The translations under genes and the position numbers were made by a program. 64,000 nt of DNA. Source: Basidiobolus meristosporus CBS 931.73 (Eukaryota; Basidiobolomycota; Basidiobolomycetes; Basidiobolales; Basidiobolaceae). The DNA lies in the NCBI GenBank assembly GCA_002104905.1, contig MCFE01000071.1:1-64000 (forward strand). The letters are read 5' to 3'. Below, in pieces: positions 36,501-47,942 of this stretch (position 1 is its first letter; each line of letters opens with the position of its first letter). A model generated the notes under the pieces. The model worked only from the letters and a program-made list of their open reading frames with translations. It searched no databases and was not told the DNA's origin.

Positions 36501-37300
36501 TGTGGTAGGGTAAACATACCTCCCACAGACAAGTTTATTCATATAGCTATTATGTTGCACATATCCATAGCTTATCTTATCAGTATTATCCCATTCTTCA
36601 CTTGCCCCTATTATTAGTATTGACCCCGTATGATTTTTACCCTGATTAGTTCTTAGCATTAGTTGTCCCAGATGTTATTCAGCTTTGTAATCTGTATATA
36701 TATCTACATTAGGCAAGTACCTGTGTCTGTACCTGTTACACATGACCTAAGTCTGTGTTACCATCCCTACCATTAAAATACCATATATGGCATCTCAATG
36801 TTGCACAGGTTCCAGACTACTGATCCCTGATTAGTTGGATGTGTGTGCCTTTTAGAACCTTCCAGGACCTTCTTGGCATATTTTTAGCTCATAGTGATGT
36901 CATCAGAATTCCACTGATAACTGGAATTTTCTAGAACCTTGTCATTAGTAAGTACTTGGCAATCAGGAAGAGTACTTAAGGGATTAATATCTCATCAATA
37001 AATCATCCCTTCTATCAGTAACACTTCTCCCTTATTGATTAGCAGTTGATCACTGCACCTGCCTTCAACAGTACATCTCAGACCTGCCATCAAGGAGCTT
37101 TTCAGGGTAGTGCACAAGACACACAGAGGCCTTTGGAGACACTTGGAGCACCTTGGAAGCTAGAGAAGCAGGAGCTTTTACCATAGTGACATATTGACAA
37201 AGACACCAGCAGTTTAGACCCAGAGGTTATTGCACCCATCAGACACCTCACACACCTTGAGTTGTGTAGCTTCTCCCATGAGTACCTCTACACCACCACA
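36501..37300 (+). repeat. Diverged G-family gypsy LTR
   Basis: Runs from TGTGGTAGGG to CCTCTACACCACCACA. Collinear with the G LTRs: ATTAGGCAAGTACC, ACCATATATGGCAT, GATTAGTTGGATGTG, TAGAACCTTCC, CAATAAATCATCCC, CCAGAGGTTATTGCACCCA. It is about 800 bp against 1,070 for young copies, with many substitutions, so it is an older subfamily. No clear target duplication was found. Confidence 0.7.
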
Positions 37301-38581
37301 ATGCACTTGAAGGTAGTATTCTTGAGGACATTGGGATATGGATGTACATGCTACTTGTGTTGTCTTCCTATCTCCCTGAACATCCACTCCATATGAAACT
37401 CCCAAAAGGTGTAGCAAGGTCCAATATTCTCAACGCACCAAGCAAGATAAGGTAGCAAATGGATACAGTAGTGGCAGCAATCTATGCATTCAGCTTTATG
37501 CTTGTTGTATAGCTGCTCAATTCCTGTCACACACTCTTTGCACAAAAGCTGTAGATGCATCAAGTTGGCATTGGTGATCTGCTTCTGGATAAGTATTCCT
37601 ACAATGTCCACATATGACTCCCAATGCTTCCAATGTACTCTTGATAGAAATGGCTTCAGAAGGCCACTTGAATAAATACGTATCCAGTTCATCCAGTCCT
37701 TGCACTTCTATTGTTGCATATGCATATGAATGTTAATTGGAGCCTGAGAGAAGTACTCAGGGTAGAGGATACTCTGTGATATCTTGCCAATTCTTCCAAA
37801 TTTCTCTGGTACCTCAAAGGGCTCAATTAACTTGAAAAGCCCCATCTACCACTTGATCTTCAGCATAGGGATATTGTTGAAAAGCAAATGCATTGCTCCC
37901 AATGGACAACTTTTGCTCCAACAGATACCCTCTATCTTAAGTATCTCTAATTTCCAATTGATTCCATATTCAGGCTGATTGCTTATTGCTGGCCAGTTTT
38001 GCTGCAATTGTATGCTGACTTCAGTACATTCTCTCTGCAGAAAGATGATGTTCTTAGTTCAGGTGTTTGGGTAATAATAATGTGTGTGAGTTATGGAGTA
38101 AGTCCCCTGAATCTCACACTTTTGACAGCAATACCATCTATTGTGCCCAGAAAAGCCAGCTGTCTTGTTGATGGCTGGGGTATCTCCAATGAAGATGATA
38201 ATATGTGCTTTTACTTGATGGCTACTCACTGTTATTCTGCTGGAAAGTATACAAAACTCATCCAGCAATAAATACAGGTAGTTATCCTGGCTGGATGGTG
38301 ATTTTGGCTAAGATACCAGTGAGACTACCATCAGATTTATGCTCTAATACTGTAAGATAGGCAGTAGATTCAGGTTGATGAGAACCAGTGGCCAGTAGGA
38401 TTTACTGGTAGAGTACTTGTTTGATGAGAATTCATCAAGTGCCAAGGCAAAGGCATGGTCATGCATACCCTCAAAGTAGCTGTTGCTTCTTAGCTGCTTG
38501 TAATGTTTGCCATCAAATATATCTGATATGTTTGCGCTTGATTAATACTGAGTGCAGTACTTTATAGACTTGTTCCGTTGG

Positions 38582-38654
38582 ATAGTGCCACATAGTGCCA
38601 GCCGGTTTATAGTGCCGGATTGATCTGGCACTCTATGGCACTATCTGGCACTAT
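38582..38654. repeat. Subterminal palindromic array of ATAGTGCCA/TGGCACTAT
   Basis: ATAGTGCCA occurs in direct orientation (38,582; 38,592 as CATAGTGCCA; ATAGTGCC near 38,610), then inverted as CTGGCACT, ATGGCACTAT and CTGGCACTAT up to 38,654. The arms can pair over about 20 bases with two mismatches. It lies just inside the left TIR; arrays like this are often transposase-binding sites. Confidence 0.75.
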
Positions 38655-38748
38655 AATTTCTACCATGATGCCAGTGGTATGATACAGTTACTGGTAATTT
38701 TACTCAATCTTACTTATGTTGCTCAGAATAGTGCTTTCCTTGCTTTAT

Positions 38749-39633
38749 TTACTCTTCATAATGCTCCAGACACATTTCTCTCAGTGGATGTCTTCTTGTA
38801 TGAACATACTGTGCATTAATAAGTATCTTAACTATTTTACCTATTCTGCTGTTTTCACCTATATATGACTTTCCTCTGTATTTACCTGCCAATATGCTGA
38901 ATCTCTTCAGATATCCAAATGTGTGCTCTACCCTTACTCTGAAATGATTAAATATCTCATTGTAGAGCTTCTGCTTCCTGCTAAGCACACCATTCCTTGG
39001 CTTCCTATAAGCTGTAATACATCCTAATCTCTGACAATCCTCTCCTATATAGGCCAAGTCTGCCATACATTTCTCCCCTCTACTGAATTCAGGATGATTC
39101 TCTACCCAGAGTGCTTTGTCATGCCTACTTCCAGCAAATGGCCCACTAAACCAGATGATGTTACCCTCAATGTCAGACAGTGCTTGAAACTTCACACAGT
39201 GTGCCTTGTACTTGCCAGAATAAAAGTGCCTCTGCCCTCTAGAAGGTCTGTTAATCCTCACTGGGAAGGTATCCAAAATACTCCTGATACGGAACCTGTT
39301 GCTGAACACTCTGGGATATGGAAGTCTATTGGAGCTTCTGAACCTAGTATTCCAAGCTTGCTCTAAGTCATTCATACCCTCTGCAAGGTGGTTCTCCATT
39401 GCTGTCAGCTGGGAATGAAAGCTTCTAGGACTTTTGTTGCCATGGATGGTGGGATGAAACCTTGTAGGGCAATAGTTCTTGTAATAGCAGAGAAGCTTAA
39501 CAAGGGATCTCCTTGAGTAGATTGGGGTTAATGGTCCACAGTACTTGGAATAGATCTCCTCCAGTGTGTCAAAAGGAAATCCAGTGGTAGTGATGGGATT
39601 GATGAGAAAAGACCATTCAGATGAGTAAGTCAT
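38749..39633 (-). CDS. DDE_Tnp_4 (HARBI1-like) transposase
   Basis: An uninterrupted 294-residue frame. An N-terminal helical region (EEIYSKYCGPL ... RRSLVKLLCYY) resembles the helix-turn-helix preceding this nuclease. The DDE triad is visible: DTFPV (first Asp, followed by QRHFYSGKYKAHCVKFQ), ADLAYIGEDC (second Asp) and RVRVEHTFGYLKRF (Glu). GPFAGSRHDKALW is the family's GS.HD motif. HARBI1 proteins are usually 300-400 residues, so it is slightly short but apparently intact. It lies in minus orientation near the left TIR and divergent from the second gene. It probably catalyses cut-and-paste movement of the element. Confidence 0.88.
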   Translation of the reverse strand: MTYSSEWSFLINPITTTGFPFDTLEEIYSKYCGPLTPIYSRRSLVKLLCYYKNYCPTRFHPTIHGNKSPRSFHSQLTAMENHLAEGMNDLEQAWNTRFRSSNRLPYPRVFSNRFRIRSILDTFPVRINRPSRGQRHFYSGKYKAHCVKFQALSDIEGNIIWFSGPFAGSRHDKALWVENHPEFSRGEKCMADLAYIGEDCQRLGCITAYRKPRNGVLSRKQKLYNEIFNHFRVRVEHTFGYLKRFSILAGKYRGKSYIGENSRIGKIVKILINAQYVHTRRHPLREMCLEHYEE

Positions 39634-39992
39634 ATTAAAATTGATGGATGATCGTATGGAAGCGGTTTGAATCGATTCGGCGCAATCTGCATTATTTATC
39701 TGATTTTTAACACATTATGGTTAAATCTCCATCAATTGCCATGTATCCCATCATTATGTCGCAAAAATCATCCGCAAACAATGCCTTGGTACTTTTATTG
39801 ATGCTTTAATCATAGGTCTATAGTCAAATAGGAAATCTGCAATTGATGTGATCTGATCCGTGTCAACGTGATCCGAGATGCATCATGCACAATATATGGA
39901 AAATTCAACAATCACTTTAGTTTTCATATATATTTCATATAAGACCAGGTTGATGCCAATATACTGCTGTATAAGTATCCAAATCCGTTGCT

Positions 39993-41264
39993 ATGGTCCC
40001 CATACCAAGCCTCAACTCATCTTTAGTACAACCCAGACAAAACCCATCCCCCAGCTCACAAGCGCGGTCTGGACCGGAAAAGTCAATGTTGGATCCGTTT
40101 GAGTTCTTGCCAAATGATTTTAGTATGGCCCAAGTGTCTATGATGAGCCTTCATACAGATATTTGGGCACTACTGATTAATCTAGCAGAACTAGATACCT
40201 CAGAGAGTCGACAAAGATGGAAGAATTTGAGTAGAAAGCTGTGGCATGAGTTCTACATCAAGATGCCAGCCAATGTATGTAAAAAGATATATAACAAGAC
40301 AAGTATTGAAATCAAGAATGAGCTGAGAGTGAGGGGATTTGACAAGGAAGCCGCGCGGGAACAATTCCGCGCGCAATTTGCACAGTACGGGCTGGACGCG
40401 TCCGTTTGTGCATCAACTTTGGGAACCAAAGAGATTTTGAATGAGTTTTTGCCTCAAATGACTAATGTACTACGTGATATATTAGTAGAGCTAAGTGGCT
40501 TCTGAGAGCAATATACACAGGACTCATCCAGGCAACAGCTCCAAAGTATCAGACAGAGGGTAAGTGAATACCTTGAGGAATCAGATGGTGAGCTTCAGGA
40601 GGAAGAATACAGACCGCGAGCAACATCGTCCAGATCGCGCCAGCACGCCTCGCTGGATTCCCTACCATCTCTTGCAACCACAGTGCGCCGGCGCACGTCA
40701 GTCCAGACTACGCCAACACCCTTTACCAGAACGCCCCGCGTCGAGTCAACGCGCATTGAGTCAACGCGCGTCGGGTCAACGCGCGCGCTTCAGAGCAAAA
40801 CTACCAGAACTTGCCAAACTGCTCATTTAGACACAAGCCCATTGGAGCGGACCAAGTCGCGTCAACATGCGGCATCACATTGAACTCAGCCAAGGGCCAT
40901 CTCAACGCATCAAGGCGCGCCTGCGCGTGCTGTTTTGCCTGACCATCAGCGAGTTACTTCTGGTGAACTGACTGATGATGACCAACATGAAGTGACTCAA
41001 CCACTGGAGCCCTTGGCAAGTAAAAGAACGCATCAGCGCGTGGCACTACAGGCCGGTTCAGTTGGTTCAGTTGGTTCAGTCGGAGCGATTCAGCGCGGCC
41101 AAGCTGCAGCATTGCACTCATCAACTAGGAGGCAAAATACTGACTACAAATACACAAGTAGCCAAGATGATAGTCAGCCAGGAAGTAGTATAGGTGTGCA
41201 AAGTGAGTCACTACCAAATGCTTCAGTAGTAATCCCTGTGAGAAAAAAACCCAGGAGAAGATGA
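39993..41264 (+). pseudogene. Unknown second gene of the DDE transposon, two in-frame TGA
   Basis: One frame of about 423 codons, broken only by TGA at 40,503-40,505 and 40,881-40,883. The first 170 codons are helical (SLHTDIWALLINLAELDTSESR, EFYIKMPANVCKKIYNKTS). The middle is Arg/Ser/Thr-rich with a tandem VESTRIESTRVGSTR stretch (about 40,738-40,785). The end carries GSVGSVGSVG and a basic KKPRRR terminus like a nuclear signal. I do not recognise it. PIF/Harbinger elements carry a second Myb/SANT-like DNA-binding protein, and this may be its counterpart, but no SANT motif is visible. Both stops could have come from CGA by CpG deamination. A suppressed or spliced product cannot be excluded. 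Confidence 0.6.
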
Positions 41265-42579
41265 TGCAATCGCTTTGAATCGCTCACATTTATAATGATC
41301 CCGACAACCCTTTTTTTTTGCGATCCAAATCAAGCCATTGCAAATCAGTGATCATCAAATTTTTGATATAAGTAATATCAAGGTTGTCTCACATTTGAGA
41401 CAGAACCTCTATAAATAAACACCCTGCATATATATACGTCATATGTAATACCAGTGCAGCTATTGGATCTGTTTTGCACCTACACAATCGCTTGTGTGCT
41501 AGCTATGACACCTTGCCCAATCACTAGGATCAGGGATTTACTTACTCAATGGGCTAAATGGGATATTTGATGGCAAATCAGGTAGCTTTTTCAGTAGTCA
41601 ATGAGCCAATTGGGGGCTGCCAGCTTCAGGATACTTTTGGACCAATTAACCACTGAGATACCATCCAATTGGAGTGAGGGTAACCAAAATGGTAAGTATC
41701 AGTGTAGTTTATAGTATGATACACATTTATTTCCATTTACATTAAAGAAACATATCCAAATACCGGATTTTACCTGCCATTATAGCGGTATCCAATTGCG
41801 CACGTGATGCAAGCATTACAAGTTGGCGCAATCATCCGCGCCAACCTCATCGTGTCAGATTGTGCCATAGTGTGCAAGATCGTCCCGCATAGTGCGAAAT
41901 TGTCCAAGAACAATCCTGCCTTCTGGTAGCTATAATATCGCGCCCGATTGTTCTTTGCAACCGCGGATCGCGCCGCGCGCCCTGGCACGGTACGATGGAA
42001 CAAGTCTTATAGCTTCACAATATTTGTTGGACTGCAGGAGCCTCTTTATATGGCGTATTACTGGAATATACCTCAGGTGTGAACATTGTTTTCCCCCAAT
42101 GGTGATGGATTCTGGACAAGATGGACACCTTACAATGGTGGCATTTCTGATGTGAATGCTATGCAACTATCAACACTTGTGGGTATCAGGCTGGTTGCTG
42201 GGTCATATGTTGCCAGCTGCATGACAGTTTTCCATTTATACCATGTACAAGATAAGTTGCATCTTGGGATGATTTTGGCAAGAAGTAGTAATAAGTCCTC
42301 AATGCCCCCATTACTGATATTTTTGGAAACACACCACTTCTCAAGCCACAACATCACATCATTAACCAGCAGATGGATTAGTGGGTTCACTTGACACCAT
42401 AACATATCCTTGGCATTTTTTTCCACAGGTGTTGTCTAATTGCATTATGGGATTTTGCCAGACTCATGCAGGGTACTGTTGTTAGGGAAGACAGGCCCAC
42501 AATCCATTAGTGAGCCTGCTGCTTCAGGGCTACCACTCTGCATGCCATATTCAGAAGGCTGGGGTGAGCCAAAAGGCAT

Positions 42580-43567
42580 TATAGTGGGGTCATAGTGACA
42601 CCCACTGACAAATGTGCTCATTCCCATACTTTCTATTTCCTTATTTTTCTACTACCCATATATTAGTTTTATCCCATTTTTCTTACTTGATCAGTACTGT
42701 CACATAAGCCAGCTGTCTATCACACCTGCTTACCTTATTGCAAAAGTTATTCCTCACTTTATGGAAGATTACTTGATGTAAGTGCATCTATATTAGGCAG
42801 GTACCCATGCCAGTACCGGTTATACATTACCAAACTGCATCACTGTCCCTACTATTTTCATATCAAATATGGTATCCCAGTGTTACACAGGTTTTAGAAT
42901 ACCAATCTCTGATTGGTTGGGTGTGCTGCGCCTCTTAAAACCTTCCAGTACCTACTTAGAATAATCTGAGAAAAGTATACAAAGGGGGGCAATCTCCCAA
43001 CAATAAATCATCATCCCTTTTATCAATATACCAACTTGTTGATTAGTGTGATCACTGCTACCTGCTGCAACCTGAACTCTAACCTTTGACCACAGCACAC
43101 TCCCAGGAACCCGTGCTGACAGCCAACTGACCTTGGAGGCACTACTTGTGAGGAATACCTAGAGTAGGTATCTTTTATAATATTTGATTCTTTCCCAAGT
43201 TTGTTCTTGTACAGACAAAGGTACTTTTCTGTCTTTGTAACTATTGACTACAGCTGCATTCTTATCAGGTTGCTGCTGGTGGAGTGTACAATTGTTTTGA
43301 CTTTGGAAGCTTTGGTAGATTGTCATCTCAGAGGATGATGAACCTAGCAATTACATTTGTTAAGACACCAACTAAGTTGGGGATTGTAGCTCAATAGTTT
43401 CCCTTGACAAGCATGTGGCTTTATTCCCCTGCACATTAGATTAGATACAGAAAGCAAGTATTCCTAGCAAGCTTTTGCCAGAGGTTATTGCACCCAGTGA
43501 GCATCCCACACACAAACACTTGAGAAGTGTTGGATGTATCCTTCCCTTGGACTTAAACACTGCCACA
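42580..43567 (+). repeat. G-family gypsy LTR, old solo copy G1
   Basis: Begins TATAGTGGGGTCATAGTGACACC and ends TTAAACACTGCCACA; collinear with the young G LTRs throughout but diverged and about 80 bp shorter. It interrupts the CACTA relic. No internal retrotransposon sequence adjoins it. Confidence 0.8.
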
Positions 43568-44069
43568 GTGTTGTAAACTCTCCTGACTCAATTTGTGCCA
43601 GGTGACACGTATGGCTAAATGCTATTATAGAAGTATCAAGTGGCTGGTAAGATATTGCTGGTAAAGTAGTGACTGGTAAATTGTCAAATAGGACTTGTGC
43701 GGCAAAACACTGGGTGTGATCCTTGTAATACTTCCTATGTTGTCCATGTGCTTCATGGCTGAGAGACTTACTACAATAGCCACATGGTCTTTTTTCTCTT
43801 CTCTTACAGTGTTGAATCAAAGTAGTCTTGTTCATGGGGCAAACAGTTTGACACTCAACAGCATAATGCTATTATAGCACTTTTTTGTCAATCCTGATGT
43901 GAGCTTATGACAGTCTTGTATTTGAGACATTGCACCTATATGAATATATGATTCAATGATGACCTGCCATAGAAAGCATTATAAATAAAGTTGCAGCACC
44001 ACATACACATGTAAATGTAATGCCATTTCCCCTTTAGTTTGACTCACTTTCATATATATGCTGCCAAAA

Positions 44070-46300
44070 ATAAAACAAAGTAGTTGGGCTCCAACCAAGC
44101 CCCACCACTGACTGCTGCAGAAGAACAGCTAGACAACAGCTTGCTTTGATATTCAGTGCAACAAGCAGGGCTACAACCAAAAAATGTCCTGTGGACAGTG
44201 TGCCCACTGAAGGGAACAATGTAAGCTCCTCAGGCTCTCAGTCAAGTAGGCAATTGAGAATCTCTGCAGAGCTGCTAGCTGACCATATTGCTAAGGTAGA
44301 TGAGAATGTAGCATATGCAGCACCTTCAGTTGAAGATCATCAAATGGCCATCACAACATTGCCACCACCCATATTATCAAGTATCATGTCAGCTCATACC
44401 AAAACATTAATGAAGCAATTAGGTGCAGTGGCTTAAAGCATAGATGCAATGGCCCAGATAAATCAGGCAATATTCCAGAAACAGGATGAGTGGATAAACA
44501 GTGTAGAGCAATCAATATCCCAGGTAGAGAAAGCAGTATCTTTGCTGCAAAGAAGGAACTCAAGTAGCTCAATGCACAGCCAAGAATTGAGCCATTTCTC
44601 AATGTAACAGCAGAGAAACACCATACAGTCTTTGAAGCACAACAACAGTGCCCAAAGATAAAGCCCACAGAAAAACCTATCACAGCATGGGAGGGAGAGG
44701 ATGTAGTGTTAATACTAAAGCCTTAAAATCAAAAGGCATTGGTATGCTAAGAAAGTATCTTAAGAATAGCAGAAAATATTAAAGGCAGAAGAACAACAGT
44801 GCCATGGCTAAGAACCAGCAGCTTCCTCAAGAGCCCATTACAAGCAGGGCCAAAAACTCCAGACAAGTGTCAAAGAGATGTCAGGTAGCTGGAAGAGTGC
44901 CAATTAGGGACCAACAGGCAGACACGGATGCACCAGCACAACATTTATCAAGGAAAAAGCATAGTATCACTTAAGAAGCACCTAGTCAAAGTAATAGTGA
45001 ATGACCTGGCAGTGATAATAACCAGTTGCTTTTACAGGAGCCTGTCACAACTTCAAATGAGAGCTCCAAACAAGCAGAAAAAAAACGTCAGGTTGCCAGA
45101 AGAGTGCCAGCAAGGGACAAGCAGGCCAAAGCATATGCTTCAGAGCAGAATTTATCCAGGAGAAAATGTAGTTCTGTACAGGAAGCACTCAGAAAAAGTA
45201 GTAGTCAAAGACCTGGCAATAATAAAGGAAAAGGTAGGGGGAAAATGTTTACCCAAGCCTGAGACAGGGAGGCATGCAAAAAAACTGCAGTTCCTGCTAA
45301 TTAATGCCACAAGCCAGGAACAGACTGAATCCCATCATAGCCAAGAAGAATTACCCACAAGTAAACAGCTGTTTTCACAAGAGTTGGAGGTGCAGCCAGT
45401 TGAGCTACACTTCAACAAGGTAGATGAGTCTGCTGAAAAAGGCAATTTGTCTACCGCAGCCTCCACATCCTCTGTTGTTAACAGAGTAGTGGTCCCACTG
45501 ACAGACAAGGCTACAACATCAAGAGCTTGAAAGACTACCACAATGCCTTCAGTGGAGCTTTAGAACATTAATAGGCACACCAAGAGGTTGCAGCACTTCT
45601 TCAAGAGCGGTGCACAAGAAAACACACTGGAATATTGCAAGGATTTATTGCAAAGACTGGTAGATGAGGTGCTGGACCTTGCAGTACCTGCTGAAGACCA
45701 GGACATGTGGGAATCAGTGAATGAACAGTGGCATAAAGCCATTGGGTTCCAACCAAAGTCATGGGACCAGAGTGTTACAGCAGAAATACTTATTGAGTGG
45801 TGAATTTTAATGGAGTTACTTGTTGAGTGTGGGGCTGGGCTTAATGTTAGTGTAGGGTACAGAGACTTATATAGGTCTGTGCAAATGGCAATTGATGTAC
45901 AACTGAAGTTTCAACAGAAATAAATCAATTGGTATGCATGAAAAGTAAGAGAAATGGCTGAGTCAGGAAGTAAGGTGTGTGAGAAAGAGGCAATAGCCAA
46001 TCAATGCACACAAGCTTAGGAGGGGATAGATTGTTTGGGATCAGAAAGTGAGCAAGTTGGCAGAGAACCAATCAAAAACCTCTTGTGCATTGTTGTGATG
46101 AAAAATTTTGACCAAGTTTTTTGTGAAATCTGGGGTGTATTATTTTTCAATGGTCTCTGGAGGGTGTCCTGATGGAATCAGTACCTCTTAGTCACGGGAT
46201 TTTAACTTTGTGACCACCTTTTGATGGGATCATATCAATAATTTCTCATAGGGTAACTTTACAAAAATAAAGTTTAGAGGACAAGCCAAGGGAAAGATTC
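44070..46300 (+). repeat. Unclassified repeat family T, copy 3 (longest)
   Basis: About 2.2 kb, collinear with T copies 2 and 4 in the opposite orientation. Coding-like pieces occur in changing frames: 44,146-44,436, 44,928-45,530 and 45,588-45,803 (LEYCKDLLQRLVDEVLDL ... ESVNEQWHKAIGF). A basic, Ser-rich segment ending NKGKGRGK lies near 45,200-45,240. Two blocks (about 44,875-45,025 and 45,090-45,240) look like an internal duplication (AGRVPIRDQQAD / ARRVPARDKQAK). The enzyme type is unknown; it is decayed. Confidence 0.6.
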
Positions 46301-46930
46301 AGGGTGATACTCACTGTAGGCATTCCTTTACAAGTTTTTCTCAAGGACTTTTGGTAGAAGGCAGAGATCCACAGGTAAGTCAAGAGCAGTCTGATAAACC
46401 TGTTATTAATAGACACAAAGCAGGAGAATAGAGCTAGGCAAGGCAGGACCAGGAAAGGACTTAGGTATGGATCTACAAGCCAAGGCAGATTTTCAAGGCA
46501 AGACTGTTTATTCAAAACTTGTGTTTATCAGACTGAGGAATACATAAGAGGGGATAGAACTATATATACTTTCTGGCAATATGGATGTCAAGAGATGTTG
46601 GCTAACACTGATTGGATTCTGAGGTGAGGCACAGTAGGTGTGCTAAAATAGAAATATACTAAGGAACTGAGTGGATCATCACATGAGGATATGAGATGAG
46701 TTGGCTGGTCATGTGCCTAGGTCATGTGACATGCAGTTACTGTATATGGTACAGAGCTACATAAACTCCAAAGGGAAGCTTCCATACAATGTTTCATTGT
46801 GTAATGTTGACTTGGAGCTTTCCAGAAGTTGCTAGAATGTGGTAGAACTTACCAGAAGTAACAGGTATTTGTTCACCTGCTTGATTTGGTCAAATCATGA
46901 AAGGCTAAGGATGTCATATGAGCAAGACAA
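46301..46930. other. Unassigned repeat-like sequence
   Basis: No gene is recognised. The sequence lies between the end of T copy 3 and the truncated 3' end of copia copy C. A solo LTR of another family is possible but I could not define its ends. Confidence 0.35.
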
Positions 46931-47604
46931 AAGTTGGATTTCTACCTAATTGTATTCATCCTTAATTATATTGAAATAAGGTAATAGATGTTCTTTGATA
47001 TAAGCTTAAATTTTTCATACAATTCCTGAGCCACATTGCTTTTTTTGTGGCTTTGCAGGCTGCCATGTACTCTGCCTCAGTGGTAAAGAGTGATACAGTT
47101 GGTTGCTTTCTCAAATTCCATGAAATTGCTCTATTATAGTTAAGAAAGGAGTGTTCTGTGGTGGATCTTCTGTCTTTCAAATTTTGTCCCCAATCAGCAT
47201 CAGAGTATGTCACATGATTCTGTTCTGAATCCTTATAAGTGTATCTTAAGCAGAAATCAGCAGTTCCTTTAGGTATGTAAAAATTGGCATTACTGCTGCA
47301 ATATGATCAGATCCATAGTTCTGACTATGCTGGCTGACAACTCCCACTGAATATGCAATTTCTGGATGTGTTCCAAGCATGATATACAGCAGACTGCCAA
47401 GCAATGAATGATAAGGAAAGTCAGGGCCTTCAGATGGTACCAAGCTCTCTTGATGTGGTTGAGTTTTGATCATGTTAAGGCTTGTCTCCATTGGGGTAGC
47501 TTCCAGTTTACAGTCTTCCATTTGGTACTTCTTTAGTATATCATGAATATACCTGGATTGGCTTAGGGTGATATTCTGGGTACTTCTGTCTATGGAGAAC
47601 TTAA

Positions 47605-47942
47605 TCCCTAAGTAGTAACTGAGTTCTCCTAGATTGGGCATCTTGAGCTCTTTAGATAGAGTGAATTAAGTCTCTTCCAATGTTTTGAGGTTGATGGTGG
47701 CTTTAATATGATCACTCACATATAGAGCTAATAGAAATAGGTTTGCTCTATCTGACTTACAGTATATACTATATCCCTAGGTAGTGACTGAGTTCTCCTA
47801 GATTGGACATCTTGAGCTCTTTAGATAGAGTGAATTAAGTCTCTTCCAATGTTTTGAGGTTGATGGTGGCTATAATATGATCATTCAAATATAGAGCTAA
47901 TAGAACTAGGTTTGCTCTATCTGACTTACAGTATACACTATA
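47605..47942. repeat. 169-bp tandem duplication inside copia copy C
   Basis: TCCCTAAGTAGTAACTGAG (47,605 on) is repeated as TCCCTAGGTAGTGACTGAG (47,774 on), and the two units stay collinear for about 169 bp with few differences. They cover the RT region around ELSYYLG and the following LETLEET helix. Confidence 0.85.

Larger units (their letters stand above)
38567..42006 (-). mobile_element. Two-gene DDE (HARBI1-like) DNA transposon with TIRs
   Basis: A 3,440-bp element bounded by GACTTGTTCC...TGCCA (38,567 on) and its inverted match ...GGAACAAGTC (to 42,006); about 19 of the outer 24 positions are complementary. TTATA flanks both ends (38,562-38,566; 42,007-42,011); if one more base is given to each TIR the duplication is the 3-bp TAT. 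It carries a transposase (minus) and a divergent second gene (plus). Removing it rejoins a CACTA transposase frame, which supports the boundaries. Its right half is CpG-rich compared with the surrounding elements. Confidence 0.88.
37301..43840 (-). mobile_element. Decayed CACTA (EnSpm/Plavaka-type) transposase gene with insertions
   Basis: Pieces in order on the minus strand: a Cys/His-rich N-terminal block (about 43,700-43,830; CGYCSKSLS..AHGQH...HTQC); a gap made by LTR G1; a block at 41,990-42,420 ending CPSCPE...YIPVI.HIKRLLQS; the DDE element inserted at 42,006; then DIFDGKHYKQL and ALALDEF (about 38,400-38,530), the GDTPAINKTAGFSGHNRWYC block (38,059-38,268) and a DUF4218-like block (HLLPYLAWCVENIGPCYTFWEF, 37,351-37,692). 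These are the signature blocks of fungal CACTA/Plavaka transposases. It has many stops and frameshifts and is not functional. Element ends were not found. Confidence 0.75.

Noticed and set aside
36127-36513. 128-codon frame with retroviral-type protease motif as a separate gene
   Set aside because: It is the displaced 3' part of copia copy B after the insertion of copy A, not an independent gene.
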